Of a stretch of 29,034 nucleotides of DNA, positions 1 through 9,863 are shown piece by piece. The translations under genes were made by a program, and so were the position numbers. Below the pieces are notes generated by a model. That model had not been told where the DNA came from, did not search any database, and was given only the letters and a program-made list of their open reading frames with translations. The stretch comes from Gymnopus androsaceus JB14 (lineage: Eukaryota > Basidiomycota > Agaricomycetes > Agaricales > Omphalotaceae). The stretch spans positions 2,380-31,413 of the forward strand of contig ML769946.1 in the NCBI GenBank assembly GCA_009733575.1, written 5' to 3'. Position 1 is the first letter of the stretch. Each line of letters opens with the position of its first letter.

Positions 1-93
1 GCGGAAGAATCTGAGGGGATGGAAGGGCGGAAAGAAGAGGGAATTTTGAATGAGCCAATTTGGCGGTGTGGTCCCAGCGTGGGAACGAGACAT
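1..93 (-). CDS. Possible 5' end of a gene running off the left edge
   Basis: An ATG at 93 on the minus strand opens 31 codons that stay open to the window edge, starting MSRSHAGTTPPNWLIQ. There is no recognisable domain, and a run this short can occur by chance. The stretch is rich in Pro and Phe at its end, and a CTCAG near the edge could be a splice acceptor. Only sequence to the left would decide. Treat as a weak candidate. Confidence 0.2.
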   Translation of the reverse strand, partial: MSRSHAGTTPPNWLIQNSLFFPPFHPLRFFR

Positions 94-387
94 TTTTGCG
101 CAACCCTAACCTAAAAATCGCCGGCGCTTGCACAATCGACGCCGAGATTCAAATATTCTGATTCAGTCGACGGAAGTAATAATAAGGATAAGGCAAGCAC
201 TAGCATCGTACACGGGTGCTAGGAAAAGTGGAAGCAGCTTCTGGTACGCTGCTCACTCTTGCTCACTGTACTCCGAGTCCAAAATACAGGGACTAGCAAG
301 GATGATTATGAGAATACAAGGCACATACACACACAGGACCGAAGATGGGAGCTGTATGTATAATACCACTAGTGTAATCTTTGTCTT

Positions 388-394
388 AAAAAAA
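388..394 (-). terminator. Pol III T-run terminator for tRNA-Phe
   Basis: Seven consecutive T on the minus strand begin 27 nt after the tRNA 3' end. A T run of at least five is the usual RNA polymerase III stop, and no closer T run is present. Confidence 0.6.
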
Positions 395-420
395 TACCAG
401 GACAGCTAAGACTTTTCTAT

Positions 421-512
421 TGGGGGTACCGCGGATCGAACGCGGGACCTTCAGAAGAAGACAAAGATTTAGGTACTTCAGTCTGCTGCTCTCCCAGCTG
501 AGCTATACCCCC
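421..512 (-). tRNA. tRNA-Phe(GAA) with a 19-nt intron
   Basis: The minus strand folds as a complete tRNA. A 7-bp acceptor stem (GGGGGTA with TACCCCC) is followed by discriminator A, a D arm GCTC-loop-GAGC, anticodon GAA at 477-479, and a T arm CCGCG-TTCGATC-CGCGG. A 19-nt intron (457-475) sits one base 3' of the anticodon, the canonical nuclear tRNA intron position, and has the size known for fungal tRNA-Phe. The mature length is 73 nt before CCA. The first pair of the anticodon stem looks like a G-A mismatch (27-43), which is odd but tolerable. The internal A and B boxes lie in the D and T arms. A T7 run 27 nt downstream is a probable Pol III stop. Confidence 0.95.
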
Positions 513-1259
513 AACACTTGTGCCACATATTGAAAATTACTAAATCAAGTGTGGCTAATTAATACCACTGTAAAGTCAGCATCCCACACCTCCTTAACTG
601 CTTTACTTGTTCATTTGAAAGGATTCAAACACCAAAGAATATGTGCATTGATCCAGTGTCTATTTATCCACACCATACAATGAGATCAAGGCAATAGTTT
701 CAAGACCTGCTCTGGAGCTGAGGGATGCAATGAGACTATGTTTGACAAGGTGAAAACCCTGTTCAGAGGATAATTCTATTAATCAACCCCACTGCCTGAA
801 CGCAATCCCACTACAACCCTCCTTCAATAAGTTGCCTCTGGAGCAACCCCGTTGGCATAGGCGAAGCCCTCCACAGAGCCCACCGTGAATGTCACAAGTA
901 ACTAAATCAATATATTCTACCTCTTGACCTCAGCCAATTTGGTCTCTCGATCACTCCAACATCTCCAGCACTAAGCCCACAATTTGGCTTGACAGCTCCA
1001 ACATCACTTGTACAGTCAGATATAGAGGCCCGAGTTGGACTGGATGAGGGTGAAGTAGACTAGAATGAAGACCAGGGACAGGAATATATTAGCACTGAAG
1101 ACAGATGACTGATAACCAGCACTTTTTGTGTGCACTGAAAACAGACAACTGGAAAAGAAGGACTAGACAATGGCAGCAAAACTGACATCTAAAAGATGAT
1201 ATAGTAAAGAGGCAAGGTACAAACTGAATTCAAGCTTTCTCGATGACAAGATAGATCAT
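513..1259. other. Intergenic stretch without a recognised gene
   Basis: About 750 bp between the tRNA and the first MITE. No open frame with recognisable protein similarity and no long repeat were seen. Composition is ordinary for the window. Confidence 0.5.
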
Positions 1260-1438
1260 ATCAGCAAAACTTGTATTTTCGCTGGAGGTCTCCAGAGATC
1301 TCTGGAGCTTGACAGCTGTCAAAAAAAAACTGTCAATTTTCTCCAGAGATCTCCAGAGGTCTCTGGAATAGGGTACCTTGCTCCAGAGATGTCCTAAATG
1401 AATGGGTTTTCTCCAGCAAAAATACAGGTTTTGCTGAT
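1260..1438. mobile_element. MITE-like inverted-repeat element, family A copy 1 (179 bp)
   Basis: The ends are 28-bp inverted repeats (1260-1287 and 1411-1438) matching at 26 of 28 positions. They begin ATCAGCAAAAC and end GTTTTGCTGAT, the same end motif as the elements at 21564-22279 and 22482-22650. The inside is built of short palindromes such as CTCCAGAGATCTCTGGAG and GACAGCTGTC. There is no coding capacity. A related internal sequence and one matching end recur at 15600-15706. The target duplication is unclear. Interpreted as a non-autonomous DNA element; the superfamily is unknown. Confidence 0.75.
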
Positions 1439-2011
1439 GATGATTGAGTTCTAAGGAGGTGCCAAGGATGCTGGTGAGAATGGTGGAGCATCGGAAAGAC
1501 ACACCGGAAAGTAACAAAAATCTGCTCGGCAGATTTTTGGACTGATACGCAAACAATTGGTCCATGTTTTGATGACACCGAAAGCCAGACCGAAACGCAG
1601 ATTTTCAGCCAGGCAGAAACTCCTGTGGAGAACTGTGGATTGCTATGGAATGCTATAAACTCCTATAAGAGTAAATTTCGAAAAAATGACATCTGTCAGT
1701 ATTACATTCAATACCAAATATATTACTCCTTTGAATTATTCCCTTGGCTTGCAAAACCAGTGCGAGACTGCAAGCAATCATATAAATAATATATTGATGC
1801 ATCTGTAGCACTACTAGTACAATGTAGTGAGATTAGTATAACAACTTGTACATGCAGTACTAATGGAGCCTTAGTACTACTATTACTACCTATGAGTGGT
1901 CATGACTAATGGTGATACCTGTTAGTAGATAAATGAAGCAGGTATTCATCGCTGGAGGGAAGAAGTTGATGTTGAGATGTAAGTATGTATGTACATATAT
2001 AGATGGTGATA
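1439..2011. other. Intergenic stretch downstream of the NLR pseudogene
   Basis: About 570 bp with no supported gene. Around 1620-1670 there is 'ggattgctatggaatgctat', which resembles the internal words of the MITE family, but no inverted-repeat ends frame it. Confidence 0.45.
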
Positions 2012-5000
2012 TTAATCAACCAATTGATCAAATTGGCCTAGCTGACAGTGAGCTCGGTAACCAGTTCGAACATCATGAGGAACTCAATTAATACACTCAC
2101 CTAATTCTTTCAATGTTTGATTGCTTTGCATGACAGATGCTAGCAGCCTGCAAATGTCATAATGACCATGTTTATGTGTGAAATAAAAAGCAGTAAATCC
2201 ATCATCAGTCCATGCATTGACATTTGCTCCTTTTCTCAAGAGGTGATGCACAAGTTCCATGTGACCATTATGAGGTGCAATTATAAGGGGAGTAGCATTC
2301 CTCAAACCAGGAATATTCATGTTGGCTCCATAATCCAGTAGAAGCTTGACAATGCTAAAGAACCCATTTTTAGATGCTTGTCTTAAGGCAGTGGAACCAT
2401 TCTCATTTTGTGCATTTACATTGGCCCCATTCTTCAGCAGGAGTGAAACAATATCATAATGGCCTCTTTGAGCAGCAACAACAAGAGGAGTAGTGTTGTG
2501 GAATCCTGGGAGATCTGGGTAAGCCTCATGGTCAAGTAAAAGTTTGACAATTGCAAGATGACCATTCTGGGATGCTTGCCTTAAGGCAGTGGATCCATCC
2601 CCAGTTGGACCATTTACATTTGCTCCCCTGTCCACAAGGAATGAGACAATATTCAAATGCCCTTTTTGAGCAGCAATTATAATAGAGTTCCACTTTGCAT
2701 TGATGTAATATCCATGTCTGCCCCACAGTTCACCAGAAGCCTGACAATCTCAAGATGGACCATTCTGTGAGGCTAATCTCAAGGCTGTAGAACCAGCTTC
2801 AATTTTTGCATTTGCATTTGCCCCACACTCAATCAGGATGGAAACAACATCCAGATGACCTCGCTGTGCAGCAATTATAAGTGGTGTGTATTTCTTGAAT
2901 CCAGGAAAATTATTTTCTGCCCCATGCTTCAGCAAAAGCTTTACAATTTCAAAATGACCCTCTTGTGATCCTTGTTTCAAAGCAGTGTCACCATCTTCAT
3001 CTTGTGCATTCATATTTGCCCCCTCCTCAATCAGGACAGAAACAACATCCAAATGACCATTTTTTGCAGCAATTATAAGTGGTGTGTATTTCTGGAATCC
3101 AGGAATATCTTTTTCTCCCCCATGCTTCAATAAAAGCTTTACAATTTCAGAGATGACCCTCCTGCGATGCATATTTCAAAGCAGTATCACCATCTTCATT
3201 TTGTGCATTCACATTCACCCCATTCTCAATCAGTAAAGAAGTAACATCTAAATGTCCACTGTGAGCAGCCTTTAGAAATGGTGTGTTTTTTTTGAACCCC
3301 GGGATATCCTTGTCTGCCCCAAGCTTCAGTAGAAGCTTGACAATTTCAAGATGGCCTTTCATTGATGCTTGTCTCAAAGCAGTGCAGCCATGTTCATCCT
3401 TTGCATTCATAATTGCCCCCTCCTTAATCAGGACAGAAACAACATCCAAATAACCCTTCTCTGCAGCAATTATAAGTGGTGTGTACTCATAGAATCCAGG
3501 AATCTCTTTTTCTGCCCCGTGATCCAGCAAAAGCTTGACAATTTTGAAATATTCATCATCTTTTGCCTGTCTGAAGGCAGTGATCCCATTTTCACTTTGT
3601 GTGTTCCTTCCTTGTACTGCTGCACTTAATGCTGATCCCCACATTCCTCCTGTTACATTTACATTCTTTTCATTCACCAACTGCTTGACCATAACTTCAA
3701 GACCACACCAAGCAGCATAATACAATGGATGAGGTATAGGACAGCCCTCTTTTGTACTTGCTTCAAATTTTGCCAGTTTCAAGCAATTAATATATGTAGT
3801 TCCACCTGAGTTAATAAGCTGAGAGGCCCTCTGATTTACTTTATCACTATTTGCAATTTTTGCATGTTTATACCAGTTTCGAGCAGCATATCTAGAGATT
3901 GGATATTTCTCATTCCATTCCATTGCATCTGCTATTTCTGTATTGAACTGTAGTAGATATGCCAAGCAACTCTCTACTATCAATTTGTGGGTCAAAAATT
4001 CCTGCATGTGAAACTGCGACACTACAGTGCTCACATGAGTTTTAAGGTGTTCAGATAGGAGAAATTCCTTCACAGACATATGCGCTAGCTCCACAACATT
4101 TTCAGTCTGGTCTACATGTATAAGTGTTGCCCCAAGGAAAGCTATATGCTCTGGAGCTACCCGGTATTTCTTCTCAAATCTAATTCCATCAACATTGTTT
4201 ACAAAAGCAATGACTTCCCCTAGTGCACTTAATGATAAAGGTTCCATTGAAAAGCAAAGCCACTGTAGAACTTGCTTTGTATCATCAATACGGGAGGGTT
4301 CAATTGCTTGAAGAGCTTGAATATAAGTATCATGCAGATTGGCTGGGAGTTGAGTTAAAACTGAATCAACTGCCTTCAGACCTATGCATGATTGCAGTGC
4401 AATCAATTGGCAATCAACCCAGCGGAACCTAGGATAGTAGTCAGAATGGATTTTCAACCATGAACAACTTTAACACTCACATTCCATTTGCCCTCCTGGT
4501 TAAACTATCTATAATTTGACTCTTTGCCTCAAGACCATGATGGCGAAATGTGCGGTCATTTTTCATGGTATAATCAAGGAAAATTTCCACATCAGCATTC
4601 ACATCTTCTTTGTCAATATAGACAGTTTTTGAGCAAAGCTGTTCCAATTCATGGGCATAAGAGATATGTGGACGACTTGCTATCAGAAGATGTAAATGAG
4701 AGCATGCCAGTATGTTAAGCTCTTCTATAAGCTGGAAAAAGGGCTTGAAGGCTTGATTCTCCATTTCATCAAGTCCATCAATTATAATGAATAATGATTC
4801 AACTTTGACAACTGAAATGACCTCTTTCAAGATTCTTATCAGATCTCTGTCACTTGGCTTGCTTTTGAACTTCTCATGGTTATCATAGAATTTTGATATT
4901 GCCAAATAAATTTCCTTTTGCAACGTGGTTGATGACGACAGCTGGGATAAAAGAGTTGTAACTAGGTTGTTGAAGCTTTGTTTGAATGTATCTCTGAAAT

Positions 5001-5547
5001 CAAAAAAGTAGAATGCCATCCGTTGATTTTCATGGGCATCCAAACTCTTCACATGATTGATAATAGCAGATCTGGGCAGTGGAAAAGTTAGCCATGCATG
5101 AATGAACTAAATTTCACATACACTAGCACACTTTTACCAGATCCCACTGTATTTTAATCCTCAGACTAAGGGTAAAATCGAAAATATGAATCCTGAAACT
5201 CACCATCACCCTGCAGCCAGAGAAGTGAGTTGGGAGTTTGCTTCCAATTGTTGAAATCCTCTCTTTTCAGAAACCATTCACCAGTTCCAGCTGTTCTTTT
5301 TTGTGAAAAAAACTCATGGCTCTGGTGAGCATTGGAGGGACTTAACCATTTTATAATTTGTTCTGATTCACTTATGATTTGTGTGTCACTTGGATCTTGA
5401 ACTACCCATCAGTAACAATAGGATTGTGTCAAACACAAACTCACAATGAATATGCATGGTATTTGCATTGTGGAAGTGAGGATGCTCCATCCTAAAATCA
5501 TTAGCCCCGCTGAACATGTAGGGAGCATTATTCATAGAAAGAGGCAT
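2012..5547 (-). pseudogene. NACHT-ankyrin (NLR/STAND) pseudogene, paralogue of the gene at 22783-27472
   Basis: The start ATG at 5547 opens a short N-terminal exon containing NNAPYMFSGANDFRMEHPHF. The exon layout equals that of the intact paralogue: a P-loop exon (GSGKSVL), the NACHT core with Walker B FIIIDGLDEME, a 52-nt intron at 4429-4480 joining ANGM to FRWVDCQL, then a winged-helix-like region and about 16 ankyrin units against about 28 in the paralogue. Three indels are visible by comparison with the paralogue. One extra base near 3150 creates TGA at 3147. One extra base near 2758 creates TGA at 2750. One base is lost near 2684, which restores the frame. The NACHT half has no lesion. 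A short last exon ending at 2012 is inferred from a donor conserved in both copies. A truncated NACHT plus about 5 ankyrins could still be made. By analogy with fungal NLRs, the role would be non-self or stress sensing. Confidence 0.85.
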
Positions 5548-5584
5548 GATATGTGGGCGTGACATGTGGGAGCGACTGACTTCT

Positions 5585-5593
5585 CTTATAAAG
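5585..5593 (-). promoter_or_regulatory. TATA box of the NLR pseudogene
   Basis: The minus strand reads CTTTATAAGAG about 40 nt upstream of the ATG at 5547. The same element at the same distance is conserved in the intact paralogue, inside homologous 5' flank. Confidence 0.55.
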
Positions 5594-6536
5594 AGTTTCC
5601 GAAAAGTAATCATATGACCGTTTTGATATATTTGAGGCAGTACTCCGTATTCATACCAATATCACTTGAATGCAGAAGATAGATGGAAAGATTGCGCTGC
5701 ACGATCTCCGAGAGAGGAACCATACAGGTTACCGCCAGCATCATACACCAGCACAAGTAACCCAGCACCGAACTCGTCGTGAGACTCGAGCGAGTGAGGA
5801 AATGGTGATGGCAGGAATTGATAGTGTACACTAGATATTGTCACAAATGTTATGTTGGAGAGGTGAGTAAATAGTTTGAAACGATTGTTAAACAGGCAGA
5901 GCCGGCGAAAAGACGCAAAAAAAACGCAGTGCTATGTGGCGAAGGTTGATGGGGTAAAGGTAAGCATATACGTTGGCTGAGGGTTCAAGCCGGTCCTTAA
6001 TAGGCGGAGACGATGGAGGGTCAGCAAAAAATACAATGTGTGTGGGGGGAATGGAAGCAACGAAGCAATGTTCAACCGTAGATTAGGCCATTTGGGCTGG
6101 TTCAGCAGTCATCAACTGAACAAAGAGCATACAATGTATAAGGAAGAAGTACCTAGATGAATTTCCAATACGCAATAACAAGCAGCTCAACTATCCATGC
6201 ATTGGACAGGAGCAGAAAAGTATGACCAACAAGATAATCGAGTGGCATGAGACCTCACTCAGAGGTGTTGTCTTCCAAGCAGTAGACGGTGTAGCGAATT
6301 TTACTTTTTAATCCACACTTAGTCTCACACAAGGGTCCCCAAGCGAGCGGGTGAGTAATGTACATGGTAACTACTTTTTTTAAGTTACATATACTTGGTA
6401 GAAAACCGATACCGCCTTCAGCTACATGCCCGGACATTTGTTCAAATCTAGGAGGATATGGTTTACATTGAGACTACAGCGCGAACACCGGATTATATCT
6501 CCTAAGTACCAGTATTGACAACGTAGATCTTTCTTT
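5594..6536. other. Intergenic: NLR pseudogene 5' flank and xylanase 3' flank
   Basis: The first 50 bp or so are homologous to the promoter flank of the intact NLR at about 27519-27560. The remainder shows no recognised gene, RNA or repeat; small open frames here have no familiar features. Xylanase transcription ends somewhere below 6537. Confidence 0.45.
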
Positions 6537-8216
6537 TTACGACTCGAATCCTGCAATGATCCCATCGTAGGCAGGTTTCTTATTGAAGTCCTATAAGTGT
6601 AACGCAAAGCAATCGTCAGGAATTCCGCATTTCATTTCAAACTAACAATAGACATCTTACTTCGTCCCAAGGATCAGCAGCACCTTGTCCGGCGAATGTA
6701 CCCGGAACCCAAGAGTACTACAAAGTATTGTGAGTACGAAAATCGTGCTATAAACCAAACGAAATGGAATAGCTTACCTTGTCGGTGCTGTACATATCCA
6801 CAACCTAAATCAGAGGGTGAAACCAGCGGAGGAGGAATATCTAGACGTACTATTCCCAAACCGTTACCTACCAAAAAAAGCCTCAGTACTTCCGAACGAC
6901 TAAAAAAAACCACATAAGACATACACCAACACAATCCTTTACAGCGGTACACGCCGAAATAACCGTTTCAAAATCTGCTTGTTGTTGTTCAAGCATCGCC
7001 TCTGTTACCGGAAGCGTCATACGAATGTCCAGCTCAGTAATAGCGATTTCCACTCCGAGTGCAGTGAACGCCTCCATATTGGCTTGAAGCGTTGTGGGGA
7101 CTTCACCGAGGATGAAATGGCTCTCGAGGCCAATTCCGTCGATGGGTATGCCACGGGATTTGAGATCCGAGACGAGGTCGGCCATGGCGGTGGCTTTAGC
7201 ACCTGAGCCTTCGATGTTGAAGTCGTTGATCTATAAGTAGGACATATGAATGTTAGCGGAGCTTGGAAGGAGTAGAGAGATTGGCGCACGTACATAGAGT
7301 TTTGCATTGGGGTCAGCTGCTCGTGCGGCCTGAAGAGCCAGTTCGATGTAGGATGGCCCGATCGTGTCGAGAAAGACGTCTGACGCCAAGGTTCCATTGT
7401 CGTTGAAAGGCTCTGTTTCACGGGTCGCATTGGTGAGTTTACAGGACGGAGCTCGAGGAAAGGTATCGTACCATTGACAACGTCCCAGCTATCTATAAAC
7501 ATTCACGATCAATCAAGTGGCTGAAGCGGACAGACGAGAAAAGATACATACATCTATGTCGAGACAGGTGATGATGAGCAAGAGGAAAAAAATCTCTCAA
7601 GAGATACATCTACTCACATTTGTCCCTTCCAGTGGCTGATGACAGTACTGACATGATTCTGCATGATGCTAATCAGGGTCTCGTTGTCGAAATCGCCCGC
7701 TGTGACCCAGTCTGGCAGTTGGCTGGACCAGACAGTGTTGTGACCTAGAGGAAGGGGGAGAAAAATAACGGTTATAAAAGTACGTAGAGGCAGTAGGCGA
7801 ACCGACCTCTCATAACCTGCCCATTGGTCTGTGCCAAATCGACAATCGCATCTCCGTCCGCAAATGTAAATACGCCTTGTTCAGGCTCTGTCGCATCCTG
7901 TATTTACATCGTTTCTTATATTCTTCGGGGGAAAGACATTCTCACTCACCCATTTCATAGCATTCTCAGGACTCAACTGCCCAAACAGCGTATTATCACT
8001 GAGGATAGCAACATAAGTCGAATCATTCCAGTACGGGTTGTCTGTCGCCGATCCAAAGTACAATTTTCCTGCAGCGTGAGCAGCGGTGTTTGTTCCAACA
8101 GTGGAAGTTGCAAATGGATTAGCAGGAGCCACAGGACTGCTGGCTTGTGGGATGGCAAGCGTAAGCGTTACCCAAGCGAGTAAAGAAACAAAAGTAGACT
8201 GGATGAAGGATTTCAT
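6537..8216 (-). CDS. Secreted GH10 endo-beta-1,4-xylanase, 11 exons
   Basis: Hydrolyses internal beta-1,4 links of xylan outside the cell. My spliced model is 356 aa: signal peptide (about 1-22, [15 protein letters not shown] then a hydrophobic run), then one GH10 domain and no CBM1. Family motifs: [38 protein letters not shown] with acid/base Glu170 (its codon split by an intron), ITELDIRM with nucleophile Glu275, and VTVWEYTDKYSWVPG. Exons (minus): 8216-7950, 7897-7807, 7744-7618, 7553-7552, 7492-7472, 7412-7294, 7230-6925, 6867-6851, 6787-6778, 6717-6661, 6590-6537. All introns are GT..AG, 52-70 nt, and the frame closes exactly at TAA. Exons of 2, 17 and 10 nt are remarkable; they are inferred from frame and motif, not from RNA. 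A GCGGGG motif at 8285 could bind a CreA/Cre1-type repressor, which is weak evidence. Confidence 0.93.
7552..7553 (-). other. Inferred 2-nt microexon of the xylanase gene
   Basis: Between exon 3 (ending 7618) and exon 5 (starting 7492), the sequence holds a 64-nt intron (GTGAGT..CATAG), the two bases AT, and a 59-nt intron (GTATGT..TATAG). Including AT gives the family motif GQIYSWDVVNE in frame. Omitting it with the same acceptor gives an in-frame TAG. The only single-intron alternative uses an acceptor 4 nt further on and deletes Tyr-Ser from the motif. Confidence 0.7.
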
Positions 8217-8517
8217 GGTCAGACGGTCAGACGAGGGCAGTTGGTAAATAAAACGAGCGTTGTTTAAATATTTTATTTTCGTTTGCGGGGGAATACCGGA
8301 ATTATTGCATGACCGACAGTAGATGTAGGACTAAGGAAGCACATGCGCCTGGATTGATAGCTATAGAGAAAGCGCGGGTACGGTACCAATATCGCCTGAC
8401 ACTTCTCGAGAGTGCACAAAGATCTACGGCGTGCTTGAGAAAGAGATCTATTTGCAAGATAATCATAATAATACACATCCTGCATCCTGCACGACAATCA
8501 GTCACTTGGAAATATGC
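8217..8517. other. Xylanase promoter and ARV1 3' flank
   Basis: About 300 bp. On the minus strand an AT-rich ATATTTAAAC lies about 50 nt upstream of the xylanase ATG and may serve as a TATA element. GCGGGG at 8285-8290 fits the SYGGRG consensus of carbon-repressor sites. No GGCTAA-type XlnR site was noticed. The open frames here do not look coding. Confidence 0.4.
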
Positions 8518-9759
8518 CTATAAAAGACACGTACAAGGTATACTCGACGCCAACCACGCCTCAGGAGCGACATTCCCTCCAATCCATCCACTTATCTGCC
8601 GCGAAACGAAGGTTTTAGTCGCCCATCCGAGTAAAATTATGAGCGTAGGTGAACAAGTGGATGGATATCCAGAATAACTGCGATCATCGATTCACGTTAG
8701 TTCACAGAGAAGAGCAAGATAAAACAAACACTCACCACGCAAACCAAAACCAGCTGACATTCCACCCAAAATGTTCCGCACGAGCCATTCTTTATCAAGG
8801 TTGGCATCCTAGCATCCACTCTGATGCGCCTAGAACGTCAAAGTTGAGGTTGAACGGCAGTGGGATAGAGACATTGCCGTCAAATGAAGACAGTGGCTTG
8901 GAGACGTTCGAGAAGGTCGCCAAATGGTGAGGAGGAACAGGAAGAATAGTTTGGTGAACGATGAGTAGAACAATGCGAGTGGAATTAGTGATAATCCTAG
9001 ATGGTAATTGTTGAGAGCAAACAGTCAGAGCTTTTGAGAGCCAACATACCGAAATTCTCTGTGGATATCAGTTTGTACGCGCCAGAAACGCAGATCCATA
9101 ACTCGAAGTACAATATAGGAAGTCAGGACGATTCCTCCGTGAAAAGCGATAGTTTCAGTACAGCATCCGATAAATATCATAGCAAATTCTGAAATGGTTT
9201 CGATAGCCCATGGAGAAATGCTCGGTGAATCTGCGTCTGCGGCGGGATTCACACTGAAATGGCTCCATCGTATGACTTGTACCGTCAGGTTTAGTGGGAA
9301 GAATTCAAAAGATATGCCTTACACGCATCGACAAAGGTCAAAGTTAGACCCAAGCGTAAAACAAGGCCCCAACGCGACTATAAACATAATCAGTGTGTAA
9401 AACCAAAGTAAGAAAAAACATACACACCAATTCTCTTGCCAAATCATCTTGTTTCACCAAAGACTCTTTCGCTGACGTTCCATCCTCTCTTCTAGGTTCC
9501 GACCCGCGATTATACAGCAAATGTCGATACACAGCACGTTTCAAAAGCAGCAGATCGATGAGGAGCGTTAATTCGTCGTGTTCGACATATGGATCAGCAA
9601 AGTTGTGGCAATTTGGCTGGATTGTCGATGTTAAATGAGAAATCTAGCGTTATAGGAGGGTAGAATACGAACGCACTGCTCTAGTCGGAGGTTATAAGCT
9701 GATTGGTAGACTGTGTAAAGAAAAGGAAGGCCTTGCGTGCAAGTTGTGCAAACGGGCAT
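8518..9759 (-). CDS. ARV1: ARV1-family sterol/sphingolipid homeostasis protein, frame disrupted
   Basis: ARV1 proteins are ER membrane proteins affecting sterol, sphingolipid and GPI-anchor homeostasis. The ARV1 homology domain is plain: MPVCTTC with two Cys, LYTVYQSAYNLRLEQC, a 56-nt intron (9617-9672), then PNCHNFADPYVEHDELTLL and LLLLKRAVYRHLLYNRG. Exons: 9759-9673, 9616-9428, 9377-9323, 9275-9050, from 8996, to 8736, and 8677 down. Hydrophobic segments follow (for example FAMIFIGCC, LIPLALFYSSFTKLFFLFLL, TLIILLGWATKTF). Oddities: the membrane segment after the acceptor at 8997 lies one base out of frame with the preceding exon, and near 8650 one base appears missing, giving TAA at 8637-8639 before the last membrane segment. 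Without those, the end would be TAG at 8518-8520. Either a pseudogene or base-call errors. Family identity is firm; exons 5-7 are approximate. Confidence 0.75.
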
Positions 9760-9863
9760 GATGGATGTTGAGAAAGGTGACCTGACCGCGTGAATAAGCG
9801 CTGAGCACTGTATATAATATACTCTATACATATATATCGCCTAGTTCTATCTTCACTCAGAGA

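Noticed and set aside
100..120. Telomere-like CCCTAACCTAA
   Set aside because: Only about one and a half units, with no array, so there is no support for a subtelomeric position.
6788..6924. Recursive splice site (zero-length exon TAG|GTAACG at 6867/6868) within one long xylanase intron
   Set aside because: Reading the 17 nt after TAG as an exon gives VTVWEY, the missing GH10 block, and then a normal 63-nt intron. A real small exon explains the site better.
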